Assembly (NCBI RefSeq): GCF_040954835.1
Contig: NC_090697.1
Coordinates: 10,842,001-10,906,000, forward strand
Direction: 5' to 3'
Source: Lepisosteus oculatus
Taxonomy: Eukaryota > Chordata > Actinopteri > Semionotiformes > Lepisosteidae
Length of the DNA: 64,000 bases
A model generated the notes under the pieces. The model worked only from the letters and a program-made list of their open reading frames with translations. It did not search any database and was not told the origin of the DNA. Positions 25,046-38,400 of the stretch are shown here, one piece after another; position 1 is the stretch's first letter; each line of letters begins with the position of its first letter. Both the position numbers and the translations under genes were made by a program.

Positions 25046-28000
25046 CACCATTCCATCAAAACCTGGTCAGAGCAACACCTACATTGTCTTTGCACACATT
25101 ATATTTTACTGCGAAAAAAAGGCAATGCCTGTCTGAAGTCCATGAGTGGAGATCAGGCATCTTCCGCCGAGAAAACCATGCAAACCCTGAGGGGAAAATG
25201 GGAGCTGTGGAAGCACTGGAATACTGGAATACAGGTGCGACTCCTGGATACACACTGCATATCTCACCATCTCACTCGCCTTCACTCATTCTCCTGCTCC
25301 AGAAGCACTACAAACCAAAACATTATCAACACCAGTGGTGCCATCAGTACCAGAGGAGAAAAAGTAACACAAGGTATAGAAATCCCACATTCGTTGCAAG
25401 AGAATGCTTTGCTTTCATTTAGAAAGTAGCTTTTCAAGAACTTCCCCACCGGGGCTATCCCAGTTACATGTCCCTCAAATTATGTGACAATTAGTTGTCC
25501 ATCTCCTTCTATAGTTGTCCATTTGTGCAGACGTGGTACTTTCCCAGAAAATGACTGGCCTTTCTGCCATCATCTTTTTCAGTCCTGTCAGTCCTGTCAG
25601 ACTCAATGCTCACAGAGCCAAGTCACTTCAGCTCAAAATTGGCACCGGAGTCAAAGTTGCTGGGTGAATTGCACACACCAGCACAAAGACATCAGACATC
25701 CTCATTTACATATGGTGCAGTAAAGAGTGGATAAGAAAACAGCAAAACTCGATGACAACAGAAATAAGCAAGAGGAGAAGGTGAATCGACTTCTTGATTC
25801 TTGTTTTTCTAAAGAACCAGTGTTGCCTTCTTTGCAATAAAAGGCAGTACGGGTCACCTGAAGCTCAAACAATCTGAATTTAAAAAGCTCCAAGGCATAG
25901 CAAAATGCACTTTCTAGCCAATGATCTGGTGATTGACAGGTTGGCCTTAAGATCCCTTTGACTAGGGCAGAAAGAACACTTCTGTGAGCAGATTTTCTAA
26001 ATTTATGAGACGTCTACATCATGGTTCAGTGCTGGCAAACCTGTGATACACACAGTGCATCAATCTCAAAACCCATTTATCTTCTTCCTTATCCAATGCT
26101 TAGATAATGTACAAGTACGTTTTGTAGATCAGCCCTGACATTTTATGTAAATTATAATACTTGGCACAGTTACTACATTTTTCTCATTAGTTTTATATTT
26201 GACTTGGCTGTGGGCATTATTTTGCAAGCCCCAAATTTTAAAACGTTATGGAGCATAAATCACCCGATTGCTGTTTGTACTTTGTACAATTATGATAACG
26301 AGGCAAATTTACAAAAGGTGCAGAGATACCTTAAATACTGTAGCTGGTAGAAACAGTCTGTTTCCTTTTCTAACCACAATAACATTATTTCAGTCTGATG
26401 TTGTGTATCATTTTTCCAATTATATGAACTAATTTTTATTTCACCATAAACCATTTGTAAAGGAGAATAGTTCTATCAATCACTGTTCTTAATAACTCTT
26501 GAAACTATATTAAGGCATCCTCCAGTACAGCTCTAAAAACATTTTTATAAAAAATTAGGTTCTACATTTTATTATTCGCTTAATTGCAAAATGCCTGTTT
26601 GAATCCCATTTACCAGTTTTACATATACCCAAATATTTACAAATAATGAATCTCCTTTTATATGCTTTTTCATTTCAAGAAGAAGCTCTAGTTTCTTATA
26701 AAGTAAACAGCCATTAAGAGTCAGTTTAAGACAAATTCATAATGCAAGACATTGTATATGACTAATAAAGTTTTCTTATATCTTATAAAGTCAGATTGTT
26801 GCTTCCAAAGAATGTGTGTTTATCTATGTTTTTGTTACCAGCACCAAAAATTAAGATACAGTAATTATATTAAATATTACAGGTTCTTGGTTTCATTGTT
26901 TAAAATAAACACTTTATCTCAGAAGGAATTGTGAAGGTAATTGACTCCAATATGAGGTTGGTTTCTGACCCTTTTCTATGAGTTGGCCTTCACTCTTGAT
27001 TTGCGGGCACATTTTAGATGTTATACTTTGGTAGTGGATTTCCATCTCCTTTAATGCAGACATTTCATAAACACACTGTATTCTGCAATAAAATAAATAA
27101 TAATAACAATTGAAGTTTTAAATAAACCCTAGAAATAATCTATAAAGTAAAATTTGTATCATTGACTGTGACCTAACCAGGAAGTGCCAATATTAAAATA
27201 CTTAATTTCCAGAAATAAGTATAGACAATCAGGACAACTGATGAAGTATGTAATAAACTCCATTACAGACCTGCACCTTTCTGATGTGTGCACAACACTA
27301 GGACATTTTTTGTTTCACTGTCTGCAGGGCTTCAGTTGCAAAACAAGGCTGAAAAGTGACCACACAAACTGAACCAAAGAATGCCTTTATTTTGAATTTA
27401 TTTATTAAAAACAAATGTGCCTGAAGTATGCCATCCAGAAAGCAGTGAATTGTGCATAAGTAGTGCTGTCCGCAACAGATCAGAATCCTGCAACCCAGCC
27501 TTATATCAATTACATGTAAGCAGGTTTTGGTATATTATGCAATTGAACATTTGTCTTGGGACTCGAACACAAAAAGCTTAACACATTCTGTTGGAATGTG
27601 ATGATGATTTTCCCCTGCCTAATTAAGAATCTGCACGCCAATAGTATCTGCACATTACACAAGCAACAAGTAGTGTTTCTTAAGACACAAACAAGCAAAA
27701 AGTTCAGTATGTTGTATAATCGCCTCCACTATAAAAGGCTATAAATTGCCAAATGCTTAAAACAGGCTAAATAGTGCAGACGATATCTGGTATGTATAAA
27801 ACAGTACACAACCAACTCACATCTATAATAATTATATCTACCGAAAAGGCAGATGATAGAGGGATATGAGACCATCTCTTATGTCAGAAAAACACAATGG
27901 CAAAAATGGACTGTGGCAAATTATGTCTAAAAACAACATTTTGAATTTTATGTTCTAAAATGAAGAACTTCCAATGAGCAATAATACACCTTTCTTTATC

Positions 28001-30929
28001 AGGAAGGTTTACAGTTTGAAAATACATTTTTTAACTTGTAATCAGAGAGCTGCACACTTTTCTTCATTAAGAGTGGATAATTCTGACAGGAGTCCAGAAG
28101 GCACAGACGTTTGGTCTGAAATCTTGAATATGTTTCACAGCAGAGTGCATTCCAAATGAAAGGAGGAGGAAGGAGTCTCAACCCAACTCGAGGAGAACAC
28201 TAGTTTGGTTCTTTGACTTTTATTAATAATTTTCTAACCCAAGATGGTGTTTTACAAACAGTTAAGGATAAGGTATTCAAATTATAAACAAATCAGAATG
28301 ACAGACAAATTTCACCTTGTTATAATGATAAACAATGTATACATCCACTATATTGAATCTATAATACTGTCCATGCTTTGAATTTTATAATTCATGACTG
28401 TACACAGTTTGTATTAAAGGTGTCAATTAAAACACTTAATTTTGCACAATTGCGCAACTTTGCATAACTCTAAACATTAAAGAAAGATGAGATGCAATAG
28501 AGTTATAATTTTTTTTCGTGGGATGGGAGTTAGCAACCTTTTAATATGTACTCATTTGAATTAAATACTCAATCAGTACAAAGCCTAATATGAACAACCC
28601 AAGTATTTTTACACTCATTGCACATGAATTTGCGACTGGAATTATAATTCCTGCAGCTCTGAAAGTCAAACTCCTTTCAAAGCGAGCGTTGCTTTGCACA
28701 CCTTACTTGAGAATTTCCAAGTGCATCTCCCCCCTTTTCATGAAATCAGAAGAATAATAGCACTCTTTCAACAACTACCAAACTCACTCCTAAAAACTTC
28801 AGCTTTAAAGAAAACACATCAGGGGATACTGCTTTTCACCTCCATGGAGACTAAAGGAAATTCCCTATCAATGAGCATCCAACCTATACATTTTAAGGTA
28901 AATACTGAAGAGCGTTTAAGGTAAATATTGAATGTGCATAAAAAAGGGAGAAAAGCGCTATAAAATTGATGAAGCCAAGGGCTTTGAAGCATTAAAGAAT
29001 GGAATTAATCTTTGTGCACACATTCTTCAGGCCATCGGTTTTTCACCATATACTAGCACATAAGCCTGGGTCTTTTCCAGAGTCTAAGCTGTTGCATTTA
29101 TTTTGAATTCTTGCTTGTGTGCCAATGCATTACAAGATCCCAGCAAATATCAATTGCAATCCGATTTTCTGCTCTGTGAACCAGAACCCGAGATAACTAG
29201 TAAGTGAACATCAGCAGACCACATGAAGTAAAAACATTACAGCGGGGTGCAGGAATGTGACCTTGACAGAAACTGAACTGAAAGTACACAAGTGAGGTAC
29301 TTTAAATTATTAATTCAATCTGTCCACTTGCTTTGACTTCATAAAACGTTTTTTTTGTGCTTTGTTTCGTAAAGCATGATGGGATGGAATTACTTTGTTA
29401 ATTGAGGAGCTTGACAAAAACACAAACCCTCAACATTGTTGTTCAGTCAACTTTCTTTTGGTAAGAAACGCCTTTTAAACTAGGGTACTTCATAAGTTGT
29501 ATGAACCCCTTCTTGTGCAGTGGTTCTTTCCTTAATAAAAGGGAAAATGAACAGGCCCATAACAAAACCCAGGGCCCATTAAAATGTTGAATCTTGACAA
29601 TGGAATGGAATGCCCGGGCTAATAACTCAAGTTGGGGGAAAAAAAGAACTCCTTGGACAAAACTGCATACTGAAAACAGTACTCTGTAAGCAGAAAAGTG
29701 ATAAATGACTCCCAGTTTTCACAGGAAAATAAGAAGTTACAGATTAGACAAGGTCATTCAGCCCAGCTAGCCTGTTTAATGGAAGCTAAATGATCCAAGG
29801 ATTGCATCTGGCCATTTCCTGAAAGAAGCCAGGGAACAAAAGCAGGGGTAGGGTACAAGGGTACCATACTCCTGCAATCATTTAAGTAAAGTTTAGCAAG
29901 TAAAGGTCTTGTGATAGCAAACACAATGTTTGGGCTATATTTTTCCCCAACTTCTTCTATTCCCAATGTTGCTTTTGAAAAATGTTTCCCTTCTGGGTTG
30001 CAGATTTAAAACCATATAAAAAGATAGCACATTTTCACATTTAGGAACAATTCTGAACTGTGTAACAGAACTTTGCAAAACAAACTTTAGATAAAAACAG
30101 AAGGTGTTAACATTAATGGAGCAGCTACCATACCCTTGACACACATGATACTATCAGCAACTGCTAAAATGACCTTGAGATTGCATACGAGATGCTACAG
30201 ATAAAACGTTAAAAGGATGTGAAACAGCTAGTGATTGGGCCAGCTCTGCAACAGGACTGTTTAAAATAGCTTAAATACTGTAGGGCAATTAAACCAAAAA
30301 TATTGTTCAATGATTTTAACAGGAAACCTACAGGTTACTATAAACATGAGAAGCATGCACTCTGTGTTCTCTAGGGATTGTAGTGAGCCGTCTCCATCAC
30401 GATACTCCCAACACCTACTGTATCAGCCTGGTTACAATATCCTCTTCCTCCTGCACTCTTACAGAGAGGCAGCTGTGTAACAGCCAAGTCTCATTCACTA
30501 GTTTATCCTTCTAGTTAGAAGTGAATTAGAAGAAAATTCATTTTAAATATCCAGCGATCCTTAAAATTAGATTTTACGTACTAAACTTGGGTCTTCCCAG
30601 TTAACGTTAATGTACTGAACCATTGCACTCTGTACACCAACAGTACTCAAGTAGCATTATTGCTGTACTGAGATGCTCACAGTTCCCAACAAAATTTAAA
30701 AACAAAAATCCACAGGAACTTAACAATAAAACTCAGTATCAATTTTGGGAAGGGGAATATAAATTTGAATCGGAAGTCATTTTTTCATCTTGTCACATTC
30801 ACGTTGACCTGCATCCTCCATGTGAACAATGAACCGCAGCAACGATCAAAACAGTCCTGCAGACATCAAACACCTGCTTTAGAAACTGCAAGCAGCCCAT
30901 GAGCCTACAAAAAGCAAGTGTACGGTACA
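25046..30929. other. AT-rich intronic sequence, nothing recognised
   Basis: Nearly 6 kb without an exon, RNA gene or repeat that I could identify. Short frames such as 25084-25422 have low-complexity or chance-like translations. Confidence 0.4.
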
Positions 30930-31400
30930 TGCAGAGCTCTGACTGCCCGTCATTTAGAAAGCGTACCGCCATTGAGAAAAAAGCCTCTTTTAACCACTTC
31001 AGACGCTGTTCTTCTGTGGCGGGCGGCAGTCCAGGATATGGGACAGGCGGGAGTTGAGGAGGGGGATTTCCCTCCCAGGCTCCGTGCACCCAAGGGACTC
31101 TTCCCCTCCTCCTCTAAAAAACTCCCACCCCTCTTCAGCCCTGCCACGAGCGCTCCCCGCCGCTGCCCGTAGGCGGCCCGCAGTTTGTGTGGGCCAGCGA
31201 GCGTCCCCCCGTGGGCTCAGGTACGGACTGGAACCTTGCAGGTCGCACGGCCTGCTGCCTCGGGGGGAGCCATCGATCGGTCACGGGCGCAACACAGGAA
31301 GCGTTACCAACGCCAGAGAAGGAAACTGCAGCAGCGGCTTTCTCTCACGCGCTTTCCATTTGTAGGCAGTGTATACCCAGGAATATGAGCTTCTTTATTT
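30930..31400. promoter_or_regulatory. CpG-rich island inside the presumed prkd3 intron
   Basis: The interval is visibly richer in G+C and CpG than the several kilobases on either side (for example GCGCTCCCCGCCGCTGCCCG near 31148-31167). A minus-strand frame reads QLPPVPYPGLPPATEEQRLK, then WLKEAFFSMA, followed by GTACGC, a possible donor. This would suit the first exon of another gene or an alternative promoter, but I recognise no protein. Confidence 0.35.
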
Positions 31401-33507
31401 TGAGGGCTCTTCAGTGACGGGGATGACTTTTGAGACGATAAGATCTTTCTTCGAAATCGGTCAAATTTCGTGTATACTCACAGAATTGTGTTTGCTGTTA
31501 AAGCAATGCACTTGGCTAATACGCTGGCTGCTGCTGGGCAATCTGTTGTGGTAAAAGATGTAAGTAAGAATTGTAAGAAAGCGCTGTGCAAATGTGTGTG
31601 GAGCAGGAGCCAGCAAACCCCCGTTTTGTCATGTTCAGCTTCTGCCACTGCTTGAATTACCCAAAATCAGCGTCTTATTAACCAGCAAACTCTGAATATC
31701 TGCAACCGGATATTCTGTATACTAAACCTCCCCCCAGAAACTGTTTGTATTCCAAGTCTGTACTAGTAATCTATATTTATGATCCCTCCCGGCACTGATC
31801 AAATTTTGTTTTATGTCCTAGATGCCAAAATCACACAAAGTTGGGCAAATATGCAGCGCATCAAGAACACAATGTGGTGTGGTTGACACAATGGGGTGTA
31901 TTAGAATTCAATAGATGTAGTTGGACTGCACATTAGGTACATTACTGGAACCAAAAAAGATTCCTTCATTGGAAAAAAATGGCAACCGTTTTTTTTTTTT
32001 GGCATCCCCCAATCATGGAACTCCTTGCTGTTAATAAACTCCAGTTTCCCCACTACCACCTTCACAGCAGCGGTGGCTGGGGGGGAACTGAGGAAGGAGA
32101 AGCCGCAAGGTCAAGACACGTACTTGTCGTGGCCAGCGTTTTTCACACTGCGAGCCCCCCCGAGAGCGTCGATGGGGAGAGTGGTGCTGGGCCCATGTCT
32201 TTTGTGCCCCAGAAAACAAAAAAATCCAACGGGCAATCCCAGAAATGAAGGAATGAATGAGTTCCCCCCTTACATTCTGTATTCCCTTTAAACGGTACTC
32301 TTCATTTCCTAGGCTCCCTGATTCAGGGACGTACGGTACAGTAACTGCAGACTTGACAGATGTGAATACTGAGCTGAAAACAAGTTACAGCTTTACGCAA
32401 ACAGTTATGTGGATCTGGACGGGAACCCAAAGCAGCTCAAATTCTTCCAGAAGTGATTCAACAAGACTTCTCAGCAGAATGGACTCTTGACTCCTATCAT
32501 CAAGGAGTTTGTCACCTTCATGTAATGTTTATAGAATACACTCCCTCTCTGGGACACGCAACACGCAACACTCAACACGCATACAATCTGACTTAACACA
32601 AAAACCTTCCATTGGTATAACAGCTTCTTGAGTTACAGAAAGTTGGTTACATGCTTGAGGAGCATGGCGTGCAGAGAGTTCCTTCCACAGATGAACTAAG
32701 GGCAAAGCGGTGACTGCCAGGACAACAACTTACTCAGCCTTGCTTTGTTATCACGCATGTGTGCAGCGTCTTCAGTGTCTTATCTTTCTTTCAATTCTCT
32801 GTCTCACCACTGTTTAGTTTATTATTGCTGTATAAGAGCTATTCGATATTTGAGGTAATAATATGGTTTTAAAACTTTTTCTTCTTTAAGCAAAACCTTG
32901 CTGTTTATAAACACAATGAATAAGATGTGTGTAACGTCTCTATACATCTCTATACATGCAACTGCTAAGATCGAGTTACTACTAGCAAGGTGAAACTTGG
33001 GTTTCATAAAGTCTTGCGGAGCATAATCTTTATAGAAGTCGAGGAGTGGGTGTATCAGAAAACTAAAACCAAGAAAAGTCATACCCTTTCAGAAAAACGT
33101 CCAATCTCACAACACCATTTATACAGTATAACCACCATGCAGAAAGGCGACAAATCTGCATGAATTTAGTTTGAATAGTCATGGCTGAAAAACTTTCAAA
33201 AACAGTGTAAATATATTTATTCCTTCAAAAATGATGACTGCACCTGAATCCCACAATTTCTGTCATGAGAATAAGTGCCAATTGTTTCAATGTCTGACCA
33301 AAATAGTTCAATTAAAACACCTTACTGCAACACCTTCAGGAAGTCACTGCAGTAACACAAAACTGTGCTGCACCTTCAGGCAACTCTTTTTGCTTTTCAT
33401 AGCCATTGTTAAAAAAAAATAAGAGGAAGCTGTTTGTATGTCTGTAGAGACATTTGTATTTTTTTCCATGTCCCGGTTTACTTTTTTTAACAGCTGTACT
33501 TGTCTTT
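31401..33507. other. Intronic sequence, nothing recognised
   Basis: No exon or classified repeat supported. A GC-richer stretch at 32060-32230 has open frames on both strands without recognisable content. Confidence 0.4.
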
Positions 33508-33575
33508 CTTGAAACCCTTAAATGCTTTTCATAACTTAACTGCTAAGTTATGAAAAAACATTTAAAGGTTTCAAG
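33508..33575. repeat. Compact 68-nt hairpin with about 31-bp stem
   Basis: CTTGAAACCCTTAAATGC... at 33508-33538 is nearly complementary to TAAGTTATGAAAAAACATTT... at 33544-33575, with one mismatch, a few changes near the middle and a 5-nt loop (ACTGC). The tiny loop is unusual for a microRNA precursor and closer to a palindromic mini-element. Confidence 0.75.
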
Positions 33576-34689
33576 TAAGCTAACCTGCTGGGTAGATTTC
33601 TATTTTTTTTCACTCCAGCTGAAATGTTACATACAGTTAATTGGCATATATCCTAAGTGACCTATATTCAAAACACTTACAGTAAGTGCTTAGTTCCTCT
33701 GTAATAATACATGGGAGAGGGCTGCTGACAGGGTGTATTTTGATACAGCTTCATTAAAGAAGTCTCCAGTCCACAAAGGCAGCAGGATATTATTATAACA
33801 TTCTGGCCGTCAATTAACCTGCTTCATTGATTACCATTCACTTCTTCCAAGTCTTTAAAAGTCGATTTAATGCTGATCGACATAACCTGCTGGATTTGGG
33901 CTCTCCACCACGGGAGTCTGAAGCCTCTGGGAAAGAGGAACGACAGTCACGGAAAAGGTCAATGAGAAATGGGATAATTGTTTTAAGAAGTGGAGTACTC
34001 ATATGACATTCAGACAAGACTGAATTCAGTTTAATTCAGTCTAGTCTTTGCAAAAACGTGTCCTCAGCCACTACACCTGACTAAATAAGAAAGCACAAGG
34101 GAGGTGATCCGAGTGAAAAATGAAATTCACTTATTCAGTGGTTACACTTTATTTATTTTCTGTTGCGTTCAATAAAATTTGGAACTGTTGTTTCAGCCAG
34201 TGCCCAGTCGAGTGGCAAAGGCTGGGGGGTCCCCAGGTAAGATCTATTAAATTTCAGGACAAGCAACACATTGTTTGTTTCCACGTACAGACAGATATGT
34301 ATGATGTATATTACCATGCATGATTTATTGGTTATCATGTATGACTCGCTCATTGTCCAAACTCCTCTGCATGCACAGCAATGACAGGTCACAATTTTGA
34401 GCATTTTAATTCTTCTCTCGTATCTAGGACACATTAGAAACATTAAATGTCACACAGAGGATTCTGTTTTCCATGCATGCGTACAAATAATTCACATTCA
34501 ACGTGTGGGAAGATAATATGCATGACATCGTTTGCGCATTGTCTGCACTGCTCTGCAGCTAGGACATATCATAATAAAAACGAGCATTTCTAAAACCCAG
34601 TACCATAACTGCAAAGACAAATACGAAAGAGGATATAATTTTCCTGGATTGTTTGCAGCATTTCTAGTTGCATGTGCACTGGTATGCCA

Positions 34690-35400
34690 TTGAACAGAAA
34701 TGACAAAGGCAAACTTATTATGCTCATTAACATTTTTCAACCAACAGGCATGGGCACCAGCGTATGTGGCCACTCTTGGAAGCCATACGTTGGTGCATTA
34801 GCGACACCTGCTTTGCACCAAGATTTGCAGGTTTTTGCCCCATTCCTCTCATGCAGCCTAGATAAGCATATGCCTGTTGACAGGTCTGTGAGCCTAGCCA
34901 AAAACCTTTAGTTCAATGGTGCTCAGGTCTGGCGAATACATTATTAACAGTGCATAATAACCGTCACCTTTTCATCTTGCACAAAACACACAAATCATTA
35001 CACCAGCAATGGGACACGCATTGTCCTGTTCCCACGTCAGGATGAGCCTACAGGATGCGAGGTCAGAGAACATGATCAATGCAGAGCTGGACAGATTGTC
35101 ATTACAAGTGGAGTGCAGTCATGATCACACACTCCTGCCCAGCCCTCAGATGATTATGTGTCACAGAGGAGAGCCATTGTAAAATCACAGTATCCCAGCC
35201 CATGGCCTGTCATCGATGGGCTGTTTGGCTGGACCATGCCGGTCGGGTACACCCAAGATGGCAAACGACAGTGCACTGACTTATTCCAGCCTCCAACATA
35301 CCGACGCAAAGCATTGCTCTCTTGAAAAGCAGAGCCACACAGGTTCCTTTTCATGTGTCCCCCCCATCAGGTTTGACACTCAACAGGTTCTTACATCATC
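34690..35400 (-). mobile_element. Tc1-like transposase relic
   Basis: Broken minus-strand frames contain, in order, GMLEAGISQCTVV (DNA-binding helix; compare GMLQAGMSQR.VA) near 35300, YSPDLSTIELKVFG (compare YSPDLNPIEHLWD) near 34935, RPVNRHM near 34880, and EEWGKN...VQS near 34840-34800 (compare EEW..IPQ...LV.SM). This is the order of the Tc1 transposase from N- to C-terminus. Stops, frameshifts and a large internal deletion make it dead. Confidence 0.65.
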
Positions 35401-38400
35401 ACATGCACCCAATCAGCTCTCCCATTCAATTGAGAAGATTCAGTGCTTCTACAACACTTGAGTCAGTTTGATTTCTTAAAATCAAACCAAAAATACTGAA
35501 TCAATATCTGTATTAGAATCTGTATGCTTTATGGTGCTATAACCATACCTGCAGAAATTGAGTGAAAAGTTTCTTTTAATATTAGGTATAAATCTGTAAA
35601 TATGATGTGCAGTACTGAGCAGTCACTATGATAGGGTGACCATTTAGTATATGTTTTTGAAAGTTGTAGAAATGAGGAATTATATTATTCTATTATTCAG
35701 TTCAGTGAGGACTGCACTCCTGATACTGTTGAACTGACTGACAGTTTGAACTTTACTGAAGTACCACTGTAAATAATGCAAATAATGTGATGACTCTTGA
35801 TGCCAATACATCAGGAGAGTTTTTTGCCCTAAACGTAATGGAAATATTTTTTTAAAAAGGAGAAAGATATATGGGGCATTTTGCATATCTTGGGTGTGAT
35901 CAAATTAGCAGAATTATCTTTTTCAACACCATACTTGTGTTTCTGGCATAGTGTATAATGTGGTTTTCTTTTATGATATACCACATGTGCAACACTTTAT
36001 CACAAATTATTATTACGTAATATAACATGCAGTAGGCCATGTGAGCTTGTCAATTTTGGTCTAATTATAAATAATTTATTACACCAGTCCAAACAATACT
36101 TTTTAAAACTAACAAGTTTGTATTCCTCAACACCATGCACTAATTTGCCCTGTACCTTGCTGTTTATTAGTCAAGATATTAAGCATTAATATAATTTTTA
36201 AGAGTTGTGTACTGGTTTTCACAGTTTCTCTGCATTCGTTAAGGTGCCACCAACCATCTCAAGATCCATATACCTGCAGAAATCCTCAATTGCACTTTGA
36301 TGTTCATTTCTCTATAACACTTAACCTTTGACAACCCCCCCCCCCCCCGGATAAGATTTCTGGGAAATGTAGTTCCAGACCTCCTCCTGGAACTACAACA
36401 ACCAACAAAAACCTACAAAGATCTTTGTCAAAAACACAGTATTTAAAAGAGAGAGAATCACAGCCAGTGACATTAGTGTACACATTATAGCTGGTGTGCA
36501 GTGGCCTGCTGAAGCAAGGTTGCCCCTCATCAACAACAACTACCAGCAGGGTTGTTCCTACTGTACATATAATGCAGCTATAATCTTCATTCATTTTTTG
36601 CCAACGATGCCCGAGCTCTCTGCTTCACTCCTTTGACATGCTCAGGACTGTTAAGCCAGAGTAAATTAAGTCAAGTGCACTACAGTGTGATAAAGCCTAG
36701 ACTGGCAGCAGGCTGAAGGCAACCGTATAGTCAAAGCCAAGTTTCTAGATGTAGTTTACACTGTATAAATAATGTGCGTCTAGATTTTATCTGCAGTACC
36801 ATGCCCATTAAAGTATGTCAATCTCTGTTAAAGCAAGGTAAAGAATTCCTAGGCAAAAAGAGAAAGCTGTTTTTGTATAAAGAACCAACTCTTTAAACCA
36901 CCAAGAAACAATTACAAACTGGAATCCTACTTGAAAACTAATACTGTTTTGATCTTAGAGAAAAAATATTTACAAACTTTCTAATTTCTTTACCTCCTCC
37001 TCAGATGCTTTGATGTCCGTTACAGGAAAGAAACAACGTAATTGTTTATTAGAACGTTTTCAAGGTCCCAAAACCATGTCAAGCAGACTAGATGACTAAA
37101 TTATTATGATTTACAAACACAAAAAGCAAAAACTGCTCTAGGTATTTATAATAAAACATGTATCGGACATTCCCGAATTTATTGTGGGGTCTGTCAAGAT
37201 GCTTGTTAATTAACCTACCATTTAATTAAATATACAATATTTATAAGAGATAAAAGGGACTAAATCCATCTGAAAGAAGAAGTCTGAATGCTTATAATCA
37301 AATGGATATCTAGCTGTTATCTGTTACATTTTCTGCCTTTACACAGTAATGACACTTTTAGGTGCCTTCAAAAGTAATCCTGTAACAAGTTGTCCGTCTT
37401 CTAAAACGTTGCAATCATGCTGAAAGATCATTAAATTACCGAAAAGATTTGCAGCCAAAGCAAACTTCTTTTATTAAACTGATTTCTGAAAAGATGTTGC
37501 AAAAAGTTAAATACCTCTGGAAACCATATTCAGCCTGCAAGTCTCCATGTTCACTGTCACCCTCAGAATTCGTGTGTTACTTTTCTTGCCAAATCTCCCT
37601 TTCTCTGTGTGAAATGTTTTGTTTTTCTTGCCTTGTGTTAACAAGGCATAGTGGAAAGGCCAATCCCTTGTATATGCTAGCACTGTACGCATGTAAATGG
37701 TATTTTCCAGATATAAAACTCAATGCTAGACACCTATCCTTAAGAGCTGTGTAATTTAGGGTTATAAAAGATTGCTTACATCAATTTAAGATATTTCCGT
37801 TAAATTAGATTTGGCACGAACAGTAAAAATAATGCTGGGCACACACTTAACTGTCATCCTTCATGTGGTGATCCTTCATCAGGATGATCAATAATTATAT
37901 TCAAATCACTATTTCAATTAAACTCAACATTTATGTCTACAGCCTGACTGTTTCCATTAAGCACCTGCAACAGTTTACGCAAGTGTACCAGTTTCTATTT
38001 AAATCAAAATGTAAAATCCTGGAAATTGTCACTGGAAGGGGACAGTTTAGAGTGTAAATGTACTGTACACACATCATGGAGTAAGATCATCAGTGGTAAC
38101 TTTCAACAAGAGGCACAGGCTCTGGACCTTTCACTCTTTCAGCATGTTAAATTTATCAGTCATCAGTAAAAACACAAAGGAGTGCATTTAAAACTCTTAA
38201 GGTACAAGATGTGATTCCCTGCATTTTTCTTGGTTTCTAGTCTATGCTTTGATTTCAGTACCAATCGCAAATCATGCGAAAAAGTTTCTAACAATCCAAA
38301 ACACACTGATCACAAGAAACATTGTGTATTTCTGCAAAGCACTGCACTCATTTGTGCATGTAACAACATGAATAATGACATGTAAACAAACAGCAAAGAC

